Source: Abyssalbus ytuae (GTDB lineage: Bacteria > Bacteroidota > Bacteroidia > Flavobacteriales > Flavobacteriaceae). Taken from it: DNA of 64,000 nt. The notes under the pieces were generated by a model. It was not told where the DNA came from. It worked only from the letters and a program-made list of their open reading frames with translations, and did not search any database. How positions within the stretch are numbered: position 1 is the first letter of the stretch; each line of letters begins with the position of its first letter. The position numbers were made by a program, and so were the translations under genes. Positions 56,085 through 64,000 of this stretch are shown piece after piece. Where the stretch lies: positions 4,030,001 through 4,094,000 of the forward strand of contig NZ_CP094358.1 of NCBI RefSeq assembly GCF_022807975.1, in the 5' to 3' direction.

Positions 56085-58142
56085 TTATAAATTAATTTTT
56101 TTCCATTTTGGATATTTTACCTCATACGATAAAGTTTTTTTGGCACCTTCAGAAGGTTGTAAGGTGATTTTCCATTTTACTATCCCTTTTTTATCGTCAT
56201 AATATGCATTTGAGTACTCAATATCATCTACTTTTATTTCCTTGTTTTGCGAAACAGGAATTCTGTCTAATAAGGAAATTTCTACGCTGTGAGGCTTGTT
56301 ATTTTTCAATACCAGTTCATAAGTTTTATTTATTATTGTTAAACTTCCTGTGAAGTTTTTATCTTTAAAATTGTTGAGCTGTCTTCGAGATACAATTATA
56401 TTCGGGTCGGCACCCAGAGATACTTTTAATTTTTTCTCTACTTTCAAAGGATCTATAAAGGTTTTTCCTGCGTACGAACCATCAAAATATATATTTGCTT
56501 CTCCGGGTAATAAATCAAAATTTTCCCAATTGGAAATTTCAGCAAGTAAAAATACATTTTCATTAATTACGGGAGCCGCCAAATATCTATATTCAGCAGG
56601 TATATCAAATTTGTCAATATCAATAACCGTTACATCTTTAGCCGAGGCTATATTATAAGGTTTTTTAATATTGAATTCTTTGGTAATTATATTTTTATTG
56701 ATGGTATAACCTTTAGTGGTAATAACAATTACTCCGTTTTCTGCCTGAGATCCATACATTGAAGATGCCGTATCATCAAGAGTTTCTATAGTTACAATTT
56801 CATTTTCATCCAAATAGGAAATATCATCTACCATCATCCCATCCACAATATAAAAAGGTGTTTTATCCATTTTTGTAGTACTACTCCCCCTTATTGTTAT
56901 TCCCGGGGCTTTTCCCCCGAGGTTTGATGCTAATGAACCCTTAGGATTTCTTTTTTTATTAATACCATAACCCGTTACAACAACTTCCTCCAGGGCTTCA
57001 TAATCTTCTTTCAGTTTTATATTCATTATAGACGAATACACAGGTAATTCCTCTGTCAGAAAACCTATATAGGAGAATACAAGTGTATTCCCTTCATTTA
57101 TTTCTATTTCATACTCCCCTTCAAAATTTGTTAGTGTTCCTGTGGAGGTTCCTTTAATAATTACATTAGCACCAGGTAAGGGCATTCCCGTTTCATCTAA
57201 AACTTTACCTGCCACCCGCTTAACCATAGGGTTATACCTGTAAGGGTTTCGGCGTACCGGATTAGTTAAACTTTTTGCAGAATATTTATTGATAAAGTTT
57301 AAGAAGTGAGTGTTTAATTCCGGATTTTCATTATTAATTGTTGGATCTTTTGTTGAAAGTACAATTTTTGTATTTTCCCAGTCGGTTCCCGTTTTTTGGT
57401 AAACATGAGCCCTGTAGTGTAAGGATAATGGGTGGTCAATGCTTTGAGTTTTAATATCGTAAACCGGAAACCAACCTGCTGATGATACATTATATTTAAG
57501 CTTAAGATGAATGTTTGCATTCACCGGGGCATCTAGATTCAGAGTAATTTCACCTCTTTTTTCTTTATTATGATTTTTAAATTTTTCAAGTTGCTTTTTT
57601 AAAGCTCCTAATTCATTTTCCAGGCTGTCAATAGTTTGTTCAGCTTCAAAAACAGCATTATGGATAGTTTCAACCTGAGACCTGTAATATTTAGAAAACT
57701 CTTGTATTTTCACGAGGGAAACAGTATGTGTTTCGTTAACTAATTTTCTGTTAGAAACCAGTAAGGTTTTTTCCTCCTGTAATCCTTTTATCCGGTTTTT
57801 TTGATAGGCGATTTTCTTTTCAAACAACTTGATCCGGGTTATTAAATTTTCTATTTCATCTGATTCCTTTTTCTTCTCAAGGTAATTTATATCATATTGG
57901 AGGGAGAGGATGGAAACATCACCCAAACCACTCACCTGAATACTATTTTCATCTATATTGGGAGAAAGATCATTAAAAATTATTACGGTTGTACCACTTT
58001 TTAAAGAAAGGGTAGATGTCCTTATAATTTGTGCTCCATTTAAATAAACTACAACTTTTTCTATTGTTGAAGGTGTTCCTTTTTCATTTGAGAAAAGAAA
58101 TGAATGAGTCAGTAAAAGAATAAGTAAAAATATATTTTTCAT
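56085..58142 (-). CDS. DUF4139 (mucoidy inhibitor MuiA-like) protein with embedded SusC-like plug
   Basis: A 685-residue exported protein. Signal peptide about 1-18; DUF4140-like N-domain about 28-90; coiled coil about 92-200 (KKESDEIENLITRIKLFEKK); first half of DUF4139 about 205-295 (YNVSSAGWFPVYDI). Then a carboxypeptidase-regulatory-like domain about 308-380 (GTSTGTLTNFEGEYEI) and a SusC-like plug about 384-478 (EEVVVTGYG, FYIVDGMMVDD, SMYGSQAENGVIVITTKG). DUF4139 resumes at about 500-685. There is no beta-barrel. The inserted domains suggest it was built by recombination with a TonB-receptor gene; the function of the hybrid is unknown. Confidence 0.85.
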   Translation of the reverse strand: MKNIFLLILLLTHSFLFSNEKGTPSTIEKVVVYLNGAQIIRTSTLSLKSGTTVIIFNDLSPNIDENSIQVSGLGDVSILSLQYDINYLEKKKESDEIENLITRIKLFEKKIAYQKNRIKGLQEEKTLLVSNRKLVNETHTVSLVKIQEFSKYYRSQVETIHNAVFEAEQTIDSLENELGALKKQLEKFKNHNKEKRGEITLNLDAPVNANIHLKLKYNVSSAGWFPVYDIKTQSIDHPLSLHYRAHVYQKTGTDWENTKIVLSTKDPTINNENPELNTHFLNFINKYSAKSLTNPVRRNPYRYNPMVKRVAGKVLDETGMPLPGANVIIKGTSTGTLTNFEGEYEIEINEGNTLVFSYIGFLTEELPVYSSIMNIKLKEDYEALEEVVVTGYGINKKRNPKGSLASNLGGKAPGITIRGSSTTKMDKTPFYIVDGMMVDDISYLDENEIVTIETLDDTASSMYGSQAENGVIVITTKGYTINKNIITKEFNIKKPYNIASAKDVTVIDIDKFDIPAEYRYLAAPVINENVFLLAEISNWENFDLLPGEANIYFDGSYAGKTFIDPLKVEKKLKVSLGADPNIIVSRRQLNNFKDKNFTGSLTIINKTYELVLKNNKPHSVEISLLDRIPVSQNKEIKVDDIEYSNAYYDDKKGIVKWKITLQPSEGAKKTLSYEVKYPKWKKINL

Positions 58143-58246
58143 GATTCAGATAGTTTGATTTACTGCTGAAACTACTTTTAAATCATAAAAACTAAAAGAT
58201 TAAATGAGTAGGGTGGGTATATGAGTGAGTTAAAACTGCTTTTTAC

Positions 58247-58660
58247 TTAGTCAATAAATTTTGCCTTCAATTCGGGAGTGGGTATCATACAACTTTCTTT
58301 TTTACCAAACCATTTATAGCGGTTTCGGGCAATAAGGTCGTAAATAAAGTTTCTTACCACAGTGGGTAATATATATTTAAAAACATTCATCACTTTCCAC
58401 AACCCCCCAAATTCATTCATTATTTCTATCGCTGCATCAGATTTTATGTAATAGGCAGAGTCGGGATCAATTAAAATAATTGAATCTGTTTTGGAAGTAT
58501 CTATACCCCTGTCTTCGGTCATTTTTTTCCCGATATCACTTTGCAAAGCTGCAAACCGGAAAACATCATTTTTATCATGTTTGATAACAAATTGAACAGA
58601 AGAGTTACAGAGGTTACAAACTCCGTCAAAAAGTATAAGTTTTTTGCCTGCGCTAATCAT
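58247..58660 (-). CDS. DCC-family thiol-disulfide oxidoreductase-like protein
   Basis: A 137-residue member of the DCC family (DUF393), named after the motif D-x3-C-x2-C, here LFDGVCNLCNSSVQF (about 9-23). A later IPTPELKAKF closes it. Thought to be a thioredoxin-like reductase, but no substrate is known. The ATG follows the -7 element by only 4 nt, so it may be translated from an almost leaderless mRNA. Confidence 0.88.
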   Translation of the reverse strand: MISAGKKLILFDGVCNLCNSSVQFVIKHDKNDVFRFAALQSDIGKKMTEDRGIDTSKTDSIILIDPDSAYYIKSDAAIEIMNEFGGLWKVMNVFKYILPTVVRNFIYDLIARNRYKWFGKKESCMIPTPELKAKFID

Positions 58661-58664
58661 GGTA

Positions 58665-58672
58665 CAAAGATA
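58665..58672 (-). promoter_or_regulatory. Bacteroidota -7 element next to the DCC start codon
   Basis: Minus-strand TATCTTTG matches TAnnTTTG and ends 4 nt before the ATG at 58660. If active, transcription would start at or just inside the start codon. Confidence 0.4.
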
Positions 58673-58734
58673 AACACCTTGTTTTTTTTAAACTCCTACT
58701 TTGCAAAAGTTTATAAAATAATATATAAAGGAAA

Positions 58735-58753
58735 TACGAAGTTTCGCTTCGTA
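58735..58753. repeat. Small hairpin TACGAAG/CTTCGTA
   Basis: 7-bp perfect stem TACGAAG (58735-58741) and CTTCGTA (58747-58753) with a 5-nt loop. It shares the TTACGAA/TTCGTAA core with the hairpins at 59.4-59.6 kb. Confidence 0.65.
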
Positions 58754-58762
58754 ACTTGTTAA

Positions 58763-59810
58763 TCGTAGCTTTTATATTGGTTACTCATCCTTCAAATTGC
58801 AACTCAAAAACTGTAAATCGTCTATTCTGTAACCTTTTGTATACCCCCATTCCTTTGGCCCTTTTTAATTAAAAAGTATCTTAATCCCCAGTATGAACAA
58901 AGAATACCCTCTTGATGATAAGCTAAACGCTTCTGGGACTGCCGGCTATAATGCCGGCAGGTTTCTAGTGAATTATCTTTCATACCTCTTATACTTCTTT
59001 ATTCCCTTATTCATAAACAAACTTATTACTGTTAGCTTTCACAGAACAATTCATTACAACTTCATCTATAAAAAGATGTTTATTGACAGGACTTTTTCCG
59101 TAAGTACCTTTGTTGTTGAATCCTTTTCAACAGGCATGGGTTACGGCCGTTACAGCCATACTATTCCACAGGAAATAACAAACCCTCCTGTTAATAATCA
59201 AAAAGCAGTAGCTGCATCCGGCAGTAAATTTAACAGCAGGCTTACCCTCCTTACCTCCCTTAAAGCTTCTGCATTTTTCAATTACCCCGGAGTTTTAATT
59301 TCCCCTTCATCCTTTTCAATATTTCCATCCTAAAATTTCAAAAAGCCATCCCGTAATTTATTAAGGTTTTCCCTTACTTTCCGTAAAGTTTTTACCTGTA
59401 TATTTTTCAATTTTGTGCTTACGAAATTTTTTTTCGTGCTTACAAAAATATTTTTTGTAACTACAAAATGTTTATTTCCTAGTTAGGGAATTTTATTTTT
59501 ATAACTAGAAGTTTTTTGTTTCGTAACTATGTTTTTATTAAGCCTTAGGCAAGAATCTTTTCTTTTATGCTTATGTTTTTGTTGTTTTTTAGTTACGAAA
59601 TATTTGTTTCGTAGCTAGATTTTATAAGAATAATAAGCATAAAGTATTAAATTTCTAACTATATTCTGTTAAATAGATAACTATGAAATTTTTTTAGCTG
59701 CTTGTTTTTGGAAATTTTATGAAATATTAACCTTTTTTCAGATGGACTTTTTCAGGAATTTGTGCCTGTAATTTTTTGTAAAAACACTACCTTGAGGTGA
59801 TTTATCAGAA
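58763..59810. other. About 1 kb without a convincing gene
   Basis: Contains a 146-codon open frame (58893-59333) that I do not accept as a gene. A perfect 8-bp hairpin CTGCCGGC-TATAAT-GCCGGCAG lies at 58939-58960. The second half (from 59340) is very AT-rich and has several small hairpins with TTACGAAA/TTTCGTAA arms. The HemG promoter should lie near the right end. Confidence 0.5.
59411..59620. repeat. Cluster of TTACGAAA/TTTCGTAA hairpins
   Basis: Hairpins include GCTTACGAAA...TTTCGTGCTTA (59418-59442), TTCCTA...AGGGAA near 59476-59490, TTTCGTAACTA (59519-59529) and AGTTACGAAA-TATTTG-TTTCGTAGCT (59591-59616, one wobble). Same core in both orientations several times within 200 bp. No coding frame. 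Confidence 0.6.
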
Positions 59811-60338
59811 ATGAAAAAAAGGATAGCCATATTATATTCTACAGTAGACGGGCAAACACTTAAAATTTGTAAACAAATAGCCAAACATCTTAAAAAAGAA
59901 GGGTTTAAAATAAAATTATTTGAAATTTCTTCTTTTAACGATACGATCTCCCGATATTCTAAATTGATTATCGGGGCAAGTATTCGATACGGAAAGCACA
60001 ACAAAAATGTTACTCAATTCATCCTGAAAAATAAGAGTGACCTGGAACAAATTGATACCGCATTTTTTTCAGTGAATTTGGTTGCCAGAAAGAGTGATAA
60101 AAATAGGTATGATAGTAATCCTTATGTAATCAGGTTTTTTAAAAGACTTGACTGGAGGCCTAAGATAATAGATGTTTTTGCAGGCCGCCTGGATTATAAT
60201 TCGTATTCTTTGATAGACAGGTTAATGATTAAACTGATTATGAAAATGACCAAAGGACCGACAAAAACTGATAAGCCCATTGAATATACTGACTGGAAAA
60301 GGGTTGAGGATTTTTCAATAAAAATATATCAGCATTAA
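59811..60338 (+). CDS. hemG: Flavodoxin-type protoporphyrinogen IX dehydrogenase (HemG-like)
   Basis: A 175-residue flavodoxin-fold protein similar to HemG, the menaquinone-linked enzyme that oxidises protoporphyrinogen in haem synthesis. FMN-phosphate loop ILYSTVDGQTLKICKQIA (about 7-24), IIGASIRYGKHNKNVTQFI (about 53-71, the typical HemG motif), FFSVNLVARKSDKNRYDSNP (about 84-103), and an insertion with IDVFAGRLDYNSYSLIDRLM. It stands apart from other haem genes. Confidence 0.88.
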   Translation: MKKRIAILYSTVDGQTLKICKQIAKHLKKEGFKIKLFEISSFNDTISRYSKLIIGASIRYGKHNKNVTQFILKNKSDLEQIDTAFFSVNLVARKSDKNRYDSNPYVIRFFKRLDWRPKIIDVFAGRLDYNSYSLIDRLMIKLIMKMTKGPTKTDKPIEYTDWKRVEDFSIKIYQH

Positions 60339-60428
60339 TGAAAATACTAACCACAATGCATATATAAAATGTTGGCAGAAAATCCATAACGAAATATTTT
60401 AACATAAGTGCATATTTGGTTAGATAAT

Positions 60429-61250
60429 ATGAGTAGTACAAATTATATATCACAGGCAGGAGTTTTTTTCTCATGTAATGAAAAAAAGGAATTTGTTACG
60501 GAACAGATGGTTCCCGAACACATTCTTACCCATGTTTATTCGGGAAGAATTTCGATAGTTACTGCCAATAAGGCTTATTCTCTTTCAGCAGGGCAAACCG
60601 CTTTGTTTGGACGAAATCAATTGGCAAAATTTACGAAAGAACCTGTAAAAAATGAAAGCTGTGAATCGGTAACGATTTTTTTTACACAACCTTTTCTACA
60701 AAAATTTTATGCAACAAAAACATTGGTCGGGTCACACTCTCCACGTACCAAAATTCTACAATTAAAAACCACTATGTTATTGGATAATTTGTTTCGGTCC
60801 ATCGGTACCTGTTTAAATATGAAAGGTACCTTTATAGCAAACGAGCAGGTACAACTCAAGATACATGAAGCCCTAACTCTGGTGAGGGAAATTGATAGTA
60901 ATGTTGACGTGTTGCTTTCCGATTTTTCCGAACCCCATAAAATTGACCTTGCAGGGTTTATGCAAAAAAACTTTATGTTCAATATTCCTATTTCAAAGTT
61001 TGCATATCTTACAGGCAGGAGTCTTGCTACTTTTAAGCGTGATTTCAAAAAAGTATTTGGTACTTCTCCGCAAAAGTGGCTCACCGAAAAGCGTCTGGAA
61101 CAAGCTCATTTTCTGATTGCCGAGCAACAAAAGAGACCTTCACAAGCTTTAATAGAAGCCGGATTTGAAAATTTCTCTCATTTCAGCAACGCTTTTAAAC
61201 AATTTTTCGGCTATAGCCCATCTTCAATTTTGAGCTCCTTAGCAAAATAA
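60429..61250 (+). CDS. AraC-family transcriptional regulator
   Basis: About 273 residues if the ATG at 60429 is used; a GTG at 60408 gives 280. The N-terminal cupin-like sensor (about 1-150) has GRISIVTANKAYSLSAGQTALF. The C-terminal pair of helix-turn-helix motifs (about 175-270) has FAYLTGRSLATFKRDFKKVF (first helix pair), SPQKWLTEKRLEQAHFL and ALIEAGFENFSHFSNAFKQF, with the family ending YSPSSI. It lies 50 bp before a short-chain dehydrogenase on the same strand and may control it. Confidence 0.93.
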   Translation: MSSTNYISQAGVFFSCNEKKEFVTEQMVPEHILTHVYSGRISIVTANKAYSLSAGQTALFGRNQLAKFTKEPVKNESCESVTIFFTQPFLQKFYATKTLVGSHSPRTKILQLKTTMLLDNLFRSIGTCLNMKGTFIANEQVQLKIHEALTLVREIDSNVDVLLSDFSEPHKIDLAGFMQKNFMFNIPISKFAYLTGRSLATFKRDFKKVFGTSPQKWLTEKRLEQAHFLIAEQQKRPSQALIEAGFENFSHFSNAFKQFFGYSPSSILSSLAK

Positions 61251-61267
61251 GTAGATTTTGAACTCTC

Positions 61268-61275
61268 TACTTTTG
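61268..61275 (+). promoter_or_regulatory. Bacteroidota -7 element before the first SDR gene
   Basis: TACTTTTG matches TAnnTTTG, 25 nt before the SDR ATG and just after the AraC stop codon, so the SDR need not depend on read-through from the regulator. Confidence 0.5.
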
Positions 61276-61300
61276 CATTGTATTCAAAACTTAAAATACA

Positions 61301-62119
61301 ATGAAAATGAACAGAGTTATATTAATAACAGGAGCTTCTTCAGGAATGGGAAAAACAACGGCAGAATTGTTATTGAAAAAGGGATATACCGTTTATGGAG
61401 CAGCCCGAAGAACTGAGAAAATGAATGGTCTCATACAGGCAGGTGCAAAAATCCTTTCTATGGATGTTACAGATGAGAACTCTGTGCTATTTGGTATTGA
61501 AGAAATTATTAAAAACGAAGGACGGATTGATATTTTAATTAACAATGCAGGTTTTGGGTTGTATGGTGCTATTGAAGATGTTGCTATGAAAGATGCTAAA
61601 TATCAGATGGATGTTAATGTTTTTGGTTTGGCACGTCTAACTCAACTGGTTTTACCTTATATGCGTAAACAAGCCTCAGGAAAAATTGTGAATATCAGTT
61701 CTATTGGAGGGAAGCTGGCGAATCCTTTAGGTGGTTGGTATCATGCCAGTAAGTTTGCTTTGGAAGCGTTAAGTGATAGTTTGCGAATGGAAGTAAAACA
61801 ATTTGGTATAGATGTAATAATCATAGAACCGGGTGGAATAAAATCGGAATGGAGTGATATAGCAATGAAACATGCTAAAGATGTTTCCCAAAATGGTGCG
61901 TATGGTGAAATGGTAAAAAAGATGATTGAAACAGGTGAAAAATTCAAAGATAAAAATGCCGAACCGGATGTTATCGCTAACCTGATTGTTAAAGCAATAA
62001 CTACCAAAAGACCTAAGGCAAGGTATACTGGTGGGTTTATGGCAAAACAACTATTATTTATAAGGAAAATACTTTCTGATAGGCAATGGGATAAGATGAT
62101 CTTAGATCAGTTCAGATAA
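61301..62119 (+). CDS. Short-chain dehydrogenase/reductase (classical SDR)
   Basis: 272 residues. NAD(P)-binding GASSGMGKTTAELL (about 10-23), with Arg-rich follow-up YGAARRTEKM that favours NADPH. NNAGFG (about 85-90), catalytic Ser in INISSIGGK, and YHASKFALEALSD (catalytic Tyr147 and Lys151 region). Similar to stress-linked 17-beta-HSD-like SDRs. Substrate unknown. It follows an AraC regulator. Confidence 0.93.
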   Translation: MKMNRVILITGASSGMGKTTAELLLKKGYTVYGAARRTEKMNGLIQAGAKILSMDVTDENSVLFGIEEIIKNEGRIDILINNAGFGLYGAIEDVAMKDAKYQMDVNVFGLARLTQLVLPYMRKQASGKIVNISSIGGKLANPLGGWYHASKFALEALSDSLRMEVKQFGIDVIIIEPGGIKSEWSDIAMKHAKDVSQNGAYGEMVKKMIETGEKFKDKNAEPDVIANLIVKAITTKRPKARYTGGFMAKQLLFIRKILSDRQWDKMILDQFR

Positions 62120-62232
62120 AGAATTGTAGCGTTCAGGTTGCTAAGATTACTAGAAATATTTAACAGTAATATGAATTTGTACCCCAATGCCATTTGTTAT
62201 CATTTGATAACAGCTGCTTAAAATCGGTAAAA

Positions 62233-62240
62233 TAACTTTG
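62233..62240 (+). promoter_or_regulatory. Bacteroidota -7 element before the SRPBCC gene
   Basis: TAACTTTG matches TAnnTTTG, 27 nt before the ATG at 62268. Confidence 0.45.
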
Positions 62241-62267
62241 TGGCATAATTTCTTAATAAACTGAAAT

Positions 62268-62834
62268 ATGCATGGCAAATATTTAATACTTCTGATTTTT
62301 ATGACAGCCCAAAGTAAAGCACAACCGGAAAAAAAGAATCATCCCACTGTATTGGTAAATATAAATATTGATGCCTCCATTGAGAAGTCATTTCAATACA
62401 TTGTACCTGTAGATTTATCGCATATTTTTAAAAGATACAAAAATTTACCTGCTGTTGATAGTACCGGTAACAAAGACCTGTGGTATAAACCCGGCATGCA
62501 GAGAACGGTTTATTTTGAAGACGGTAATACAGCCCGGGAACACCTTCTTACCGTGAACCCTTACACGGACTTTTCTTATAAAATAGAAGATTTTACTTCC
62601 CCGTTAAAACGGTTGACAAAGTATATTTACGGGAAATGGGTTTTTACTGAAACAGCTGATGGGAAAACGCACATTGAATGGTCTTACACCCTGGTAACTA
62701 AAAATATTTTTGCCCGCTTAATTGTGAATGTGTTTGTAAAAAAGAATATAAAAGGGATGCTCACGAATGCTTTGAGCATACTTAAAACCGATTTGGAATC
62801 GGGCAACCTTTATCAGCCATCTTCAAAAGAATAA
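62268..62834 (+). CDS. SRPBCC-type (START-like) exported protein
   Basis: 188 residues with a short signal peptide (about 1-18, ending AQSKAQ), then a SRPBCC-like fold: VNINIDASIEKSFQYIVPVD (about 30-49), YFEDGNTAREHLLTV (about 83-97), DFSYKIEDFTSPLKRL, and TEWSYTL-like HIEWSYTLVTKNIF with a long C-terminal helix NALSILKTDLESG. Such domains bind hydrophobic ligands. Assignment rests on overall pattern, no motif is diagnostic. It lies between two SDR genes. Confidence 0.65.
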   Translation: MHGKYLILLIFMTAQSKAQPEKKNHPTVLVNINIDASIEKSFQYIVPVDLSHIFKRYKNLPAVDSTGNKDLWYKPGMQRTVYFEDGNTAREHLLTVNPYTDFSYKIEDFTSPLKRLTKYIYGKWVFTETADGKTHIEWSYTLVTKNIFARLIVNVFVKKNIKGMLTNALSILKTDLESGNLYQPSSKE

Positions 62835-62898
62835 TTAATTATTAAGGTGCATAAATTTTTAGGGATGCACTTTTTCTAAACTTTCAAATTTCAAATTC

Positions 62899-63819
62899 AT
62901 GAAAAAAACAATAATAATAACCGGAGGAAGCCAGGGTTTAGGATTACAGACTTCAAAAATTTTAGCAGCAGATAAGAATGTATCATTGATTATAGGCAGC
63001 AGGAATTTGAAGAAAACCGAAAAAATAGCCGGACAACTTATAAAAGATACGGGAAACCCGAAGATCTATGGTTTACAATTAGATTTGGCTGACTTTAATT
63101 CTATAAAAGAGTTTGTACACAACTTTCTCCAATTAAACCTTTCTCCACTGCAGGTTCTTATAAACAATGCAGGTATTCAATATGTTAGTGAAACAAAGTA
63201 TACCGAACAAGGATACGAGCTTACGTTTGGAGTAAATCATTTGGGTCATTTTTTTCTTACCCAACTTCTTACACCACACATAAATAAAAACGGTAAAATA
63301 TTTAATGTTGCCAGCGGAGTACATAATCCGGAGTTGAAAACAGGGATGCCAAATCCTGTGTATTCCAGTGCCCGGAAATTAGCTTTTCCTGGTAGTGTTG
63401 ACTTAAAAGAGAATTTACGAAAGCAGGGGCAAATAAGATATAGCACTTCTAAGCTTTGCAATATCTTATTTACTTATAAACTGGCGGATAAATATGAGCA
63501 GCAGGCCACCCACATTCAGGTATTTGCTTTTGACCCGGGAATGATGCCGGGTACAGGGCTTGCGAATGATTATCCCGTAATTATACGTTTTTTATGGAAA
63601 TATATTATGCCGGTTCAAACACTATTCAACAATCGGGTTAATACACCTGAACAATCCGGAAAAATACTTGCAGACTGGGTGTTAAATAATAAAACCGACA
63701 AATCTTCTTTGTATTTTTATGCAGGTGGTGAAGAGCCGTCTTCAAAATTGAGCTATGATAAAGACCTGCAGGAAAATCTTTGGGACTTTTCAATGAAGGA
63801 AGTTCGTAAATGGTTATAA
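62899..63819 (+). CDS. Short-chain dehydrogenase/reductase (protochlorophyllide-reductase/retinol-dehydrogenase-like)
   Basis: 306 residues. Cofactor motif TGGSQGLGLQTSKIL (about 7-21), IGSRNLKKTEK (NADPH type), NNAGIQY (about 90-96), GVNHLGHFFLTQLL (about 113-126), catalytic Tyr-Lys in RYSTSKLCNILFTY (about 184-197). The extended C-terminus fits the POR/RDH-like subgroup. Substrate unknown. Four bp after its stop a Crp/Fnr-type regulator begins. Confidence 0.92.
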   Translation: MKKTIIITGGSQGLGLQTSKILAADKNVSLIIGSRNLKKTEKIAGQLIKDTGNPKIYGLQLDLADFNSIKEFVHNFLQLNLSPLQVLINNAGIQYVSETKYTEQGYELTFGVNHLGHFFLTQLLTPHINKNGKIFNVASGVHNPELKTGMPNPVYSSARKLAFPGSVDLKENLRKQGQIRYSTSKLCNILFTYKLADKYEQQATHIQVFAFDPGMMPGTGLANDYPVIIRFLWKYIMPVQTLFNNRVNTPEQSGKILADWVLNNKTDKSSLYFYAGGEEPSSKLSYDKDLQENLWDFSMKEVRKWL

Positions 63820-63823
63820 CCCT

Positions 63824-64000
63824 ATGAAAAAAATGGAAAAACTTATTTCTTATATTTTACAATTCAGACACTTAAACAGTCAGCAAATACAACTGGTTAA
63901 AGAGAATGTAAGCACTTTGGAGCTGGCTAAAGATGAATATTTTTCTGAAGCAGGTAAAATTCCAAACAAAATAGGTTTTGTGATAGAAGGTATTTTAAGA
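63824..64000 (+). CDS. Crp/Fnr-family transcriptional regulator (N-terminal part; cut by window edge)
   Basis: 59 codons are present, open to the window end. MKKMEKLISYILQFRHLNSQ is followed by LVKENVSTLELAKDEYFSEA and GKIPNKIGFVIEGILR, which is the start of a cNMP-binding-like domain of the Bacteroidota Crp/Fnr type. The ATG at 63833 is an alternative. Its start is 4 bp after the SDR stop, so it is probably cotranscribed and may autoregulate the cluster. Confidence 0.85.
   Translation, partial: MKKMEKLISYILQFRHLNSQQIQLVKENVSTLELAKDEYFSEAGKIPNKIGFVIEGILR

Noticed and set aside
58893-59333. 146-residue open frame
   Set aside because: Composition is unlike real proteins of this genome, it has no recognisable family or start signal, and it spans a perfect hairpin. 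It may be chance or an antisense shadow of decayed sequence.
59811-60338. Generic electron-transfer flavodoxin
   Set aside because: The IIGASIRYGKHNKNV motif and inserted segment match HemG better than flavodoxins.

Overview
The window is AT-rich, gene-dense chromosome from a member of Bacteroidota, most likely a marine or soil member of the Flavobacteriaceae. The evidence is a TonB-dependent receptor opening with a carboxypeptidase-regulatory-like domain, a fused bifunctional hisB and hisIE, DUF3050, YitT and DUF4139 proteins, a dicluster ferredoxin/LuxC-like/serC neighbourhood, and several start regions carrying the Bacteroidota -7 promoter element TAnnTTTG. Almost everything is housekeeping or envelope biology. 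No phage, CRISPR array, secretion system or antiphage island is visible.

Layout. 1-2.2 kb: serC (cut by the window edge), a LuxC-like acyl-CoA reductase and a divergent dicluster ferredoxin. 2.3-12.6 kb: a large TonB-dependent receptor, ychF, a pyridoxamine-oxidase-like flavoprotein, an EamA transporter, then parE and parC (topoisomerase IV). 12.7-21.3 kb: a complete histidine operon, hisG-GNAT-hisD-GNAT-hisC-hisB-hisH-hisA-hisF-hisIE. A leader peptide with three consecutive His codons and a terminator hairpin precede it, which is classic attenuation architecture. Its intergenic gaps hold short repeat relics and the stub of a four-helix-bundle protein gene. 21.3-22.6 kb: an intact IS256-family element inserted between the his operon and fdhD, whose stop codon lies in the IS terminal repeat. 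22.6-38.7 kb, mostly minus strand: fdhD plus an FdhF/YdeP molybdoenzyme, YitT, DUF3050, GMP reductase, a fused alpha/beta 2-oxoacid dehydrogenase E1, an M1-peptidase-like outer-membrane protein lacking the zinc site, DinB, LOG and uvrA.

38.8-41.1 kb is the one clearly accessory patch. It holds six 42-bp tandem repeats, three 21-bp tandem repeats, a truncated IS256 transposase with a nonsense codon, an 80-bp direct duplication carrying the start of a small gene, a perfect 17-bp-arm palindrome, an unknown charged protein whose frame breaks at a poly-A tract, and a structured minus-strand segment resembling the 5' end of a group II intron.

41.1-58.7 kb: gamma-glutamyltransferase with an AcpH-like hydrolase, glmM, an LpxL-type acyltransferase, a rhomboid protease, tRNA-Gly(TCC), a thioredoxin-fold lipoprotein, a small outer-membrane protein, an FAD/Fe-S oxidase, an LpxH-type phosphatase, aroC, a dicarboxylate/amino-acid symporter, an alpha/beta hydrolase, a DUF4139 protein with an embedded SusC-like plug, and a DCC-family protein. 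58.7-59.8 kb is about 1 kb without a convincing gene, rich in small hairpins. 59.8-64 kb: a HemG-type flavodoxin, an AraC regulator, two short-chain dehydrogenases, a SRPBCC protein and the start of a Crp/Fnr regulator.

I do not see a clear new multi-gene system. The points most worth following are the his attenuator with its interleaved acetyltransferases and repeat invasions, the composite 38.8-41.1 kb patch, the zinc-less M1-like protein, and the DUF4139/SusC-plug hybrid. All family assignments come from reading motifs; no database search was run.
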